Of a stretch of DNA of 7,077 nt, positions 1 through 4,779 are shown in pieces. Each line of letters starts with the position of its first letter. Position 1 is the stretch's first letter. A program made the translations under genes and the position numbers. The notes below the pieces were generated by a model. The model was not told the origin of the DNA and did not search any database. It worked only from the letters and a program-made list of their open reading frames with translations. Source of the stretch: Desulfonatronospira sp. (GTDB lineage Bacteria; Desulfobacterota; Desulfovibrionia; Desulfovibrionales; Desulfonatronovibrionaceae); contig PWSL01000501.1 in the NCBI GenBank assembly GCA_003563255.1, forward strand, positions 1 through 7,077. Reading direction: 5' to 3'.

Positions 1-11
1 CGCCCGGCATT

Positions 12-109
12 GGGACTGTCCCTCGTGGGCGTTAATTCCAGATACATGCTTTTTTCCCTCGCAATGACCAATTTCGGCACATCGAAAAGTGAGTTGCGGG
101 GACTGTCCC
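12..109. repeat. Pair of GGGACTGTCCC palindromes
   Basis: The 11-base palindrome GGGACTGTCCC occurs at 12-22 and again at 99-109. The 76 bases between show no credible reading frame. A related GGGGACTGG lies at 196-204. The motifs resemble the GGGGACAG/CTGTCCCC repeats found elsewhere in this window, and probably belong to one dispersed repeat family. I see no gene in 1-326. Confidence 0.5.
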
Positions 110-140
110 AGCTATGGTGCAGCATTCTTTTCTTATTACT

Positions 141-165
141 TGGGTTGCGGGCGAAGCCCACATTA
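141..165. repeat. Dispersed hairpin repeat TGGGTTGCGGGC, copy 1
   Basis: TGGGTTGCGGGC followed by AAGCCC can fold as a short hairpin (GCGGGC / GCCCAC with one G-T pair). A second copy at 2345-2370 has a perfect stem. Two copies in 7 kb of unrelated context indicate a dispersed repeat rather than a gene-specific terminator. Confidence 0.5.
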
Positions 166-166
166 G

Positions 167-309
167 CACTACAGCGACACTTTATTTAAATTGCAAGGGG
201 ACTGGCTTTTTTGCTGCCGGGTAGTGCGGCCGTTTTCCGATTTGATGTCGGCAAAAGTGCCTGTCCCCGGTGGCCGAGGCGATAATTTACACAAAGTGTC
301 GCTGTAGTG
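167..309. repeat. Nested inverted-repeat element upstream of the prepilin
   Basis: A 17-base arm at 167-183 (CACTACAGCGACACTTT) is the exact reverse complement of 293-309. Inside it a second shell pairs imperfectly: GGGGACTGGC..TTTTGCTGCCG near 197-221 against CGGCAAAAGTGCCTGTCCCC at 249-268. The whole 143-base unit could form a long hairpin or cruciform and resembles a MITE or a REP-type element. Its right arm ends 17 bases before the prepilin start, so its fold could affect that gene's leader. A GATAAT hexamer at 281-286 lies within it, but no convincing -35 box accompanies it. Confidence 0.6.
256..268 (+). repeat. AGTGCCTGTCCCC repeat, left copy
   Basis: The 13 bases AGTGCCTGTCCCC recur exactly on the minus strand at 1037-1025, forming an inverted pair that brackets the 208-residue prepilin gene. 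From memory this motif is abundant in Desulfobacterota genomes near REP-associated tyrosine transposases. That association is recalled, and no transposase of that type is in the window. Confidence 0.55.
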
Positions 310-326
310 TTAGAGAAGGATTTTTT

Positions 327-953
327 ATGCATGGCATTGAAGTATTTTCTGACAGGCCAGTCCACTCAGGCCGAAAAACAGGGTTTACCCTGATTGAAAT
401 GTCTGTTGTGCTGGTGGTGATTGGGCTTGTAATCGGCACCATAGTCCCGCTTCTGATTTCCCAGATCAGGCAGGAAAAGATTCGAGAGGTTCGAGAGGTG
501 GTCCGCATAGCCAGAGATGAAATTGTGGGCTTTGCCAGGATGAACAAGAGACTACCCACAAGAAGTGAATTTTCATCACAGATTGGCCATACCATAGACC
601 CATGGAATGAAGAGCTTTTTTATCTGCCTGCTGAAGGCATGACCAGCCCTGATAATCTCTGCGATGATATTGATTCAATAGCGGGCTTGAGCATTGAGGT
701 CCCGGGAAGGGATCAGGATGTACTTAGAGCGGGATTTATCGTAGGCAGCAAAGGTGCAAACTACCAGTCAAATACATATTTGGGTGCCACTCTCATCAGG
801 AGCTATAATCAGGGGGATGGCCTGAGCAACGAAGGTACTGAAGGGACTGTAATTGTTAAAAGCTATGGGGAAAATGACCAGGAAGACAATAAATATGATG
901 ACATTGTTGAGTTTGTGACTCTATATTATCTTGATAGCAGGGTGTGTCCCTGA
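327..953 (+). CDS. Type IV prepilin-like protein (minor pilin or pseudopilin), 208 aa
   Basis: This encodes a type IV pilin or pseudopilin precursor, expected to be inserted in the inner membrane, cut and N-methylated by prepilin peptidase, and built into a pilus or pseudopilus. The class III signal is clear: an 18-residue leader, Gly19 at -1, then FTLIE with Glu at +5, followed by an uninterrupted hydrophobic helix to about residue 45. The C-terminal domain contains a DPWN-x-x-LFYLPA stretch (91-102) typical of one group of prepilins. Cys112 and the penultimate Cys207 could form a disulfide. An acidic loop before DDIVEFVTL near the C-terminus resembles the calcium-binding region of GspG-type pseudopilins. 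ATG 327 was chosen over the upstream start at 270 because AGAAGGA precedes it at good spacing and the leader then has a normal length. No assembly genes are adjacent, so pilus versus secretion role is open. Confidence 0.88.
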   Translation: MHGIEVFSDRPVHSGRKTGFTLIEMSVVLVVIGLVIGTIVPLLISQIRQEKIREVREVVRIARDEIVGFARMNKRLPTRSEFSSQIGHTIDPWNEELFYLPAEGMTSPDNLCDDIDSIAGLSIEVPGRDQDVLRAGFIVGSKGANYQSNTYLGATLIRSYNQGDGLSNEGTEGTVIVKSYGENDQEDNKYDDIVEFVTLYYLDSRVCP

Positions 954-970
954 ATAGCGTTACTTGTTAA

Positions 971-994
971 TTGTCCCGAAAACAAGAAAATCTG
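971..994 (+). repeat. Imperfect direct repeat, left copy
   Basis: The 24 bases here match 2052-2076 with two or three substitutions and one gap. The shared core AAAACAAGAAAAT is exact (979-991 and 2061-2073). The two copies flank the minus-strand gene at 1013-1909 and its leader, which is the layout expected of an inserted or duplicated segment. Confidence 0.45.
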
Positions 995-1012
995 TAATGG
1001 TTTAGCCCTTTT

Positions 1013-1909
1013 CTAAGGGAAGCAGGGGACAGGCACTCCCCCCTTCTTCAAGGTCCTTCGTGTACGGTCAATAAGGCCTTGATATACAGCATCAAGCATT
1101 CTGCCCCTGACAAACAAGAGGTTCCTGCTGTACTCAAGTTGATAACACGAGTACCGATAACGAAACCCGGACTTTTCCTGCTCCTGGGTGTCCAGTCCAA
1201 AGCAAAGACAGCAGGAGTATACCCAACGGTCACAGACTTCTTTCAGTCGCCCTATAGCGTGGTCACCACGCAAGGCATCTGCGATCTGATTCAAAGCCTG
1301 GAAATCGGAACCACCCACAAAACAGTTACCCTCCTTCAGTATCTGGGAGACAGTCTGTTTTCGGGCCTGACGTTCGACCCATTCGTGACCGTTGAGTATA
1401 ATTTGAATTCCAAACGGAGGATGTCCACTCATTTTAATCGTTATATGTCCCCAGTCCGGATCTACAATATGAAAATGGTAATGGTTAACATATGGCCAGG
1501 GAGTCTTACGCTCAATATTCAATGCTCCCTTACTGTTTCTCTTGACATCCCATACCAGGGCCGGGGCCTTAGCTACAAGAATCAGGAACAACCCCTTAAA
1601 ATTCGGATCAGCAGGTTGGTATTGTGGAACCAGCAGATGTTTACGTTCTCCAGTTTTGCAATGGATGATGGGGATGTTGCTCGTTTTAGCAAAACCGTGT
1701 ACCCGGCGACTGAATTTTCCAGCCATACGTTGCAGATGATCCTGGGTCAGTGTTTCGTCGGAGCCGGTCAATTGTCTCCACCAGTGACGAAGTCCACCTC
1801 CTTGTTGCCCCAAGGGAAAATAACCATTGAGAACTATGCGATCTACACAGTCATACTGACCTTCCAACAAGCTTTGATAGTACTGGCTGAACTCATCTGC
1901 AAACTTCAT
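1013..1909 (-). CDS. Conserved protein of an unnamed, probably mobile family, C-terminally truncated, 298 aa
   Basis: I cannot assign a function. The protein matches a pattern I recall from multi-copy 'hypothetical' proteins in environmental bacteria: VDRIVLNGYF (22-31), GERKH (87-91), PWPYVNHYHFHIVDPDWGH (137-155), then GHPPF (162-166) and LNGHEW (172-177). The His-rich core could bind metal or nucleic acid, but this is speculation. The start at 1909 is decided by GAGAGGAGG six bases upstream; an in-frame ATG at 1969 would add 20 residues without such a site. The C-terminus reads straight into the AGTGCCTGTCCCC repeat (KKGGVPVPCFP, stop at 1013). Recalled homologues are longer, so the gene is probably 3'-truncated by repeat insertion or deletion. 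The leader contains two strong hairpins (1986-2028), and imperfect direct repeats lie at 971-994 and 2052-2076. A long antisense frame across the gene shows no family features. Confidence 0.7.
   Translation of the reverse strand: MKFADEFSQYYQSLLEGQYDCVDRIVLNGYFPLGQQGGGLRHWWRQLTGSDETLTQDHLQRMAGKFSRRVHGFAKTSNIPIIHCKTGERKHLLVPQYQPADPNFKGLFLILVAKAPALVWDVKRNSKGALNIERKTPWPYVNHYHFHIVDPDWGHITIKMSGHPPFGIQIILNGHEWVERQARKQTVSQILKEGNCFVGGSDFQALNQIADALRGDHAIGRLKEVCDRWVYSCCLCFGLDTQEQEKSGFRYRYSCYQLEYSRNLLFVRGRMLDAVYQGLIDRTRRTLKKGGVPVPCFP
1025..1037 (-). repeat. AGTGCCTGTCCCC repeat, right copy
   Basis: This is the exact inverted partner of 256-268. On the minus strand it supplies the last codons of the truncated 298-residue protein, so it marks the likely break point of that gene. 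Confidence 0.55.
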
Positions 1910-1985
1910 CTCAAGCCTCCTCTCAATGGATGTTTTCTTGAATATGCAGTGAAAACTGGTAAAGGTCAAATGTTTATCAAAGGTT

Positions 1986-2028
1986 GCCCCGAAGGGGCCT
2001 CTTTTTCCGCGCAGGGTCGCGGAAAAAG
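1986..2028. other. Two adjacent hairpins upstream of the minus-strand mobile-family gene
   Basis: GCCCC-GAA-GGGGC (1986-1998) is followed by a 10-bp perfect stem, CTTTTTCCGC (2001-2010) with GCGGAAAAAG (2019-2028), around an 8-base loop. On the plus strand the first hairpin is followed by CTCTTTTT, a terminator-like arrangement. On the minus strand both lie in the leader of the gene starting at 1909. They may insulate that gene from read-through, or be part of a mobile element end. Confidence 0.5.
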
Positions 2029-2051
2029 CCTAGTGTCTTATCCATTAAACC

Positions 2052-2076
2052 TTGTCATGAAAAACAAGAAAATTTG
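2052..2076 (+). repeat. Imperfect direct repeat, right copy
   Basis: Partner of 971-994; the exact shared core is AAAACAAGAAAAT at 2061-2073. Just inside the pair, TAATGG (995-1000) and CCATTA (2042-2047) are inverted. Six bases could be chance. Confidence 0.45.
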
Positions 2077-2330
2077 AACCACTAAGGCACAAAGGACACA
2101 AAGGAAGAAAGTGCAAAGGGTTTTGGTTTTTCATTTGTCGGGAAGACCCAGTTAAACCCGCCCAGTTAAATGGCGGATATTAAACCGGGTAAATCTGCGA
2201 CGGAGACTTCGTCTGTTTAACAAGGCAGGCGGCAAATGAAAAGGCAGCCTTTTTGAAACCGTTGCCCGGTTTACAAAAAATATCCACCTTGCTGTTTTAA
2301 ACTTAGTGACCTTCGTGTCTTTGTGGTTCA
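2075..2330. repeat. 256-base nested inverted repeat of the CACAAAG/GACAC type
   Basis: The outer arms 2075-2104 and 2301-2330 are imperfect reverse complements (24 of 30 positions, beginning TGAACCAC / GTGGTTCA). A second shell pairs 2128-2140 with 2230-2242 at 12 of 13 positions (TTTTCATTTGTCG). Further internal pairs are TTAAACCGGG near 2179-2190 with CCCGGTTTA near 2265-2273, and AAAAGG-CAG-CCTTTT at 2239-2253. The outer arm encodes the well-known spurious NHKDTK peptide on the minus strand. This is a dispersed repeat family in several environmental phyla. I see no gene in it, so short frames here should not be annotated. Confidence 0.65.
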
Positions 2331-2344
2331 ATACTCTTCTTCTT

Positions 2345-2370
2345 TGGGTTGCGGGCAAAGCCCGCTTTAG
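2345..2370. repeat. Dispersed hairpin repeat TGGGTTGCGGGC, copy 2
   Basis: Second copy of the unit at 141-165, here with a perfect six-base-pair stem GCGGGC-AAA-GCCCGC at 2351-2365. It directly follows the nested repeat at 2075-2330. Confidence 0.5.
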
Positions 2371-2393
2371 TTAATCAGCATCCCGTATGGATC

Positions 2394-2508
2394 ATCAGCG
2401 GACCCAGTACCTGCCCGTGCCGCTGATAACTTATACACTTTCAGCCATGCTGGAAATGTATAAGATAAGGCTTAAGTTGTACACTTTGTGCGTGGCTGAA
2501 AGTGTACA
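2394..2508. repeat. Array of three hairpins with interchangeable arms
   Basis: Hairpin 1 pairs ATCAGCGG (2394-2401) with CCGCTGAT (2420-2427). Hairpin 2 has 16-base arms 2430-2445 and 2449-2464, 14 of which match, around a 3-base loop. Hairpin 3 pairs TGTACACTTT (2478-2487) with AAAGTGTACA (2499-2508). In addition TACACTTTCAGCCA (2434-2447) is an exact reverse complement of 2493-2506, so hairpins 2 and 3 can be replaced by one long-range stem. The array begins two bases past the stop codon of the pilin-like gene ending at 2511, so it may act as its 3' end or RNA stabiliser. No T-run follows on the minus strand, so it is not an ordinary intrinsic terminator. Confidence 0.6.
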
Positions 2509-2510
2509 GG

Positions 2511-2921
2511 TTAGTCCATCAATGTATAATAGACATTGAACCCGGCGCTGTTGCCGCGGCTGTTCGCCAGCTCGCACATGACCATGTAATTGCCCGGTTG
2601 CGGGTTATGCTCCAGGTTCTGGATGTGATACCCCTCATAAGCCTTGGTAAAAGGGCTTTCCCCGCTGTTATAACCGCTAATGCCCTGGAGCAGTCCGGCA
2701 GCATCCCGGCAGTTGTGAATACTTAAGGCCTGGTCCGACCCGGTCAGGGCAGCGGCAAAATTGTTGGCCGAAGCCGCGTTCAGGCTGGAGGCCATGCTCT
2801 CAAGGCGGACCAGATGGATTTCTGACCTCAGATCATAATACTTCCAGGCCAGTGCGGCCGAGATTATGAGCATGATGACTATCAGGCCTGAGAAGCGCGG
2901 TTTTGTAACATGGTGTTGCAT
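2511..2921 (-). CDS. Pilin-like membrane-anchored protein without a canonical prepilin site, 136 aa
   Basis: A short cytoplasmic N-terminus (MQHHVTKPRFSG) is followed by one hydrophobic helix (about 13-26), then KYYDLRSE and an ectodomain. From DLRS onward it resembles MshA-type pilins: an Ala/Ser-rich helix SSLNAASANNFAA (45-57), Cys71 in HNCRDAAGLLQG, and Cys116 closing a probable disulfide loop. In register with such pilins, the FTLIE segment is replaced by VTKPR and there is no Gly at -1 or Glu at +5. The only Gly (12) is followed by LIVIM, which also lacks Glu at +5. It may be a fixed type II membrane protein, or a non-methylated tip-type pilin like GspK or PilX. ATG 2921 has no good Shine-Dalgarno sequence; it lies 51 bases after the upstream membrane gene, so the two may be co-transcribed. 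MshA relationship is inference from pattern. Confidence 0.65.
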   Translation of the reverse strand: MQHHVTKPRFSGLIVIMLIISAALAWKYYDLRSEIHLVRLESMASSLNAASANNFAAALTGSDQALSIHNCRDAAGLLQGISGYNSGESPFTKAYEGYHIQNLEHNPQPGNYMVMCELANSRGNSAGFNVYYTLMD

Positions 2922-2972
2922 TGGATGCTGTCAGCTTATAAATAGCTCTGTAAGGGTGGTGACCAAAAAAGG

Positions 2973-3308
2973 TCAGTCCTGTTGCACCCGTCTGTATAAA
3001 CGGAAAAAAACAGCGTTTCTGAACCAGACGCTGAAGAAAAACAGGTAGGTAAAACACAAAAAATTGATGATCATAAACAGCACGGTATTTCCTTCCAAGC
3101 CTTCTGTCCTGTCTGTCAGTACCAGGGTTGAAGCAATGGCCGCTCCATACACCGCATAAATAGCCCCCATTGCTTTTTGTCCGCGCTTAACTTCAACTTC
3201 AGCCTGGTCATGCTTTCTGATTAAAACGTCCATCATCAAAGAATAAATTAACAGAAAGACAATCGCAGCTTGAAAGGAAATGAATATATAAAAATCAGTG
3301 GCAGGCAT
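2973..3308 (-). CDS. Small membrane protein with three predicted helices, 111 aa
   Basis: I do not recognise the family with certainty. Hydrophobic segments lie at about residues 8-29, 48-65 and 75-97. The first two are joined by a charged linker (RKHDQAEVEVKRGQK) and the protein ends in a basic tail (FRLYRRVQQD), so it is probably an inner-membrane protein with a cytoplasmic tail. The aromatic third helix (FLCFTYLFFFSVWFRN) is distinctive. ATG 3308 gives the full hydrophobic start, although the upstream AGG is weak and distant. The pilin-like gene follows 51 bases downstream on the same strand, so the two probably form an operon. The roughly 215 bases upstream, back to the terminator at 3524, contain a foldable leader. 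No enzymatic motif is visible. Confidence 0.6.
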   Translation of the reverse strand: MPATDFYIFISFQAAIVFLLIYSLMMDVLIRKHDQAEVEVKRGQKAMGAIYAVYGAAIASTLVLTDRTEGLEGNTVLFMIINFLCFTYLFFFSVWFRNAVFFRLYRRVQQD

Positions 3309-3356
3309 ATGTGATGAACCTAAGTTATCTATAGTTGCCGAAATTAATAATTTGTG

Positions 3357-3459
3357 GCCCGGTGCCCACTATTCAGTGCTCCATGACCCGGGCTGTAAGC
3401 CTGTGGTTTCGGAGGCGTAAAAACAAGTCATCAGTCAACTGCGACCCAGTTGGGTCATG
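3357..3459 (-). promoter_or_regulatory. Candidate bistable structured leader of the membrane protein / pilin-like pair
   Basis: Three helices compete. A pairs GCCCGG (3357-3362) with CCGGGC (3388-3393). B pairs CATGACCC (3382-3389) with GGGTCATG (3452-3459). C pairs GACCC (3443-3447) with GGGTC (3452-3456). B excludes both A and C, a switch-like layout. Within B, GGC-TGTAA-GCC (3391-3401) and AACTG-CGACC-CAGTT (3437-3451) can stack. It lies between a terminator and the start at 3308, so on the minus strand it would be a 5' leader. I do not match it to a known riboswitch class; c-di-GMP-I consensus elements are absent. The remaining DNA at 3309-3648 shows no gene. Confidence 0.35.
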
Positions 3460-3523
3460 AGTATTTTTGCTGACAAATGCCACAAAGGTACTTCCTGTTC
3501 TCATACTTGGGTTACAACGACAA

Positions 3524-3555
3524 AAAATGGGACGGAAGATAATCCGTCCCATTTT
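3524..3555 (-). terminator. Intrinsic terminator of the acidic pilin
   Basis: A 13-base perfect stem, AAAATGGGACGGA (3524-3536) and TCCGTCCCATTTT (3543-3555), surrounds a 6-base loop. Read on the minus strand it ends in a run of six T, about 95 bases past the stop codon at 3649. The A/T flanks make it potentially bidirectional. A 66-codon minus frame over it is an artefact. Confidence 0.85.
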
Positions 3556-3648
3556 ATGGCGATTGTGCAGCATCGGTCAGTTTTCCCGCCCAGGAAGAGA
3601 GCGTAATTATTCTTTCTCAGTACACCTGATTCCAGCGTAGAGCATGGA

Positions 3649-4053
3649 TTAAGGTTCAGGGGCCACGAACTCTCCAGTCACTGAAGTACCTGCGTTCGGT
3701 GTATCTTCGGTTCCATCAACAGTTATTGTCCACGTTTGATCTTCGGCAGGGAGGATAGCTGTATCATCATCGGTGCATGTAACTGTCCAATCTCCGCTGT
3801 GTGATCCGACATTTTCGCAATTAGTACCAGGTGCTATTTCTTCGTCTCGCAGGAGATTCCGGGAGAGCGTCAGAGCGAACCCAGACTGATATCCTGCTAA
3901 AATGCCTTCAGCGGTTGCCACTTTCGCGTCTTCCTGAGCATCAAAAAACCTCGGCACAGCCACCGCCGCCAGGATGCCCAGGATGACTATCACAGCAATG
4001 ATTTCAATAAGTGTAAAACCGCCCTGGGACTTTCTTGCTCTTACTTGTTCCAT
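3649..4053 (-). CDS. Type IV pilin precursor (compact, acidic), 134 aa
   Basis: This is a type IV pilin or pilin-like subunit, processed by prepilin peptidase and assembled in the cell envelope. The 12-residue leader MEQVRARKSQGG is cut before FTLIE (Glu at +5). The hydrophobic helix runs to about residue 33 and ends VPRFFDAQEDAK. The ectodomain is short and rich in Asp, Glu and Thr; Cys79 and Cys93 bracket a 13-residue loop containing Trp89. The C-terminus ends FVAPEP. The start at 4053 has GGAG eight bases upstream and gives a normal leader; an in-frame ATG at 4095 would add 14 residues. A sigma-54 type promoter lies upstream and a strong terminator downstream, so it is probably a single, regulated, well-expressed transcript, as for a major pilin. 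Major-pilin status is inference. Confidence 0.9.
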   Translation of the reverse strand: MEQVRARKSQGGFTLIEIIAVIVILGILAAVAVPRFFDAQEDAKVATAEGILAGYQSGFALTLSRNLLRDEEIAPGTNCENVGSHSGDWTVTCTDDDTAILPAEDQTWTITVDGTEDTPNAGTSVTGEFVAPEP

Positions 4054-4109
4054 AACCAGTTCTCCTTTTTTAGGGTTAAAATGTTTCCTGTTCACGATTC
4101 CGGATTTCT

Positions 4110-4125
4110 TGCCAGTTCTGTGCCG
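4110..4125 (-). promoter_or_regulatory. Sigma-54 type promoter of the acidic pilin
   Basis: On the minus strand, CGGCACAGAACTGGCA fits the sigma-54 consensus TGGCAC-N5-TTGC. GG and GC are exactly 10 bases apart, and only the first T and one T of the TTGC box deviate. The -12 element lies about 57 bases upstream of the ATG at 4053, leaving a leader of roughly 45 bases. Sigma-54 with a PilR-type activator is the known control of many pilA genes. No activator gene is in the window. Confidence 0.6.
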
Positions 4126-4253
4126 AAAAAATAATGTGGCAAATAACTGATGTTGCAGGATAAATTTTTATAGAAATCTGGATTCATCAAAAAATGTTGA
4201 TTTTAGAAGGCGGATCGAGCCGAAAACTTCATTTTTTGAAGCAATTTGATTGT

Positions 4254-4525
4254 GTGGAATGATGAGTGATGAATTGTAGGGAATGATAAGTGATGAATGC
4301 GGAATGATGAATTGGGGAAGAAGGCATAGGGCAGAGCGCATGGGGCATGGAGCAGAGCGCATAGGGCATAGGGCATAGGGCATAGGGCATGGGGCAGAGG
4401 CAGGGATTTAGGAATTGGGGAATTGGGGGATTGGGGAAGAAGGCATGGGGCGTAGGGCATGGGGCATAGGGCATGGAGCATAGGGATTGGGAGATTGGGG
4501 GATTGGGAGATTGGGGGATTGAGGA
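4254..4525. repeat. Degenerate purine-rich tandem repeats, block A
   Basis: Three sub-tracts follow in order. GATGAAT-type units (4259-4317) come first, then GGCATGG/GGCATAG heptamers (4322-4480), then ATTGGGAG/ATTGGGGG units (4412-4436 and 4483-4522). Open frames over it on the minus strand (ALCPMPYA-type peptides) are artefacts. GGG-CATA-GGG repeats at 4364-4394 give five G-tracts with loops of 3-4 bases, a good quadruplex motif. A 36-base segment at 4292-4327 recurs exactly at 6101-6136, and 22 bases at 4399-4420 recur exactly at 6259-6280, so blocks A and B are copies in the same orientation. Confidence 0.8.
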
Positions 4526-4538
4526 AACTCAGGCCAGG

Positions 4539-4691
4539 TGGGGACGATAAAATAATCAAACAGCTGATGTCGCTGCCATGCAGCTGGTCCCTGAGCCATC
4601 TTTTCAGGGATTCAAGCACAAGCACAATATTTCCAAGATGGTCAGTACATATTGTCCGGATTTCTTCATCGGAAGCGTCATGGTAAAAAAG
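4539..4691 (-). pseudogene. Possible remnant of a coding region
   Basis: Between repeat block A and the hairpin at 4697 the minus frame reads about 50 protein-like residues, with DASDEEIRTICTDHLGN followed by an amphipathic ESLKRWLRDQLHG. It has no start codon of its own and runs at its 3' end into the repeats. It could be the tail of a decayed gene, or chance. Nothing else is seen in 4526-4696. Confidence 0.2.
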
Positions 4692-4696
4692 TATCG

Positions 4697-4717
4697 TTCC
4701 CACGCTCTGCGTGGGGA
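4697..4717. repeat. TCCCACGCTCTGCGTGGGA hairpin repeat
   Basis: A 7-bp perfect stem CCCACGC-TCT-GCGTGGG (4699-4715), extended by a T-G and a T-A pair, is a repeat I recall as widely dispersed in proteobacterial genomes. It lies about 60 bases before the ATPase start and makes the upstream GTG at 4711 an unlikely initiation codon. Confidence 0.55.
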
Positions 4718-4779
4718 CAATAAGACAGGTGGTTGATTCATGTCTTGACTCAAAGAAAAAAAACAGTATTATTTTCTTC

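Noticed and set aside
1079..2077. Long plus-strand open frame of 332 codons
   Set aside because: It lies opposite the 298-aa gene, has no family motifs or ribosome binding site, and the minus frame has conserved-looking segments with an ideal Shine-Dalgarno.
2152..2358. Minus-strand frame of 68 codons containing NHKDTKVTK
   Set aside because: This peptide is a known artefact of the CACAAAG/GACAC dispersed repeat.
3380..3436. Hammerhead-ribozyme-like core on the minus strand (CTGATGA, then CGAAAC, then GTC)
   Set aside because: The bases between CTGATGA and GAAA do not pair to make stem II, and the flanks of CTGATGA do not pair with the bases after GTC, so the motifs are probably coincidence.
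3373..3573. Minus-strand frame of 66 codons
   Set aside because: It translates straight through the strong intrinsic terminator and the structured leader, and has no ribosome binding site.
4254..4525. CRISPR-like appearance of regularly repeated units
   Set aside because: Units are 7-9 bases, degenerate and contiguous, with no unique spacers and no cas genes.
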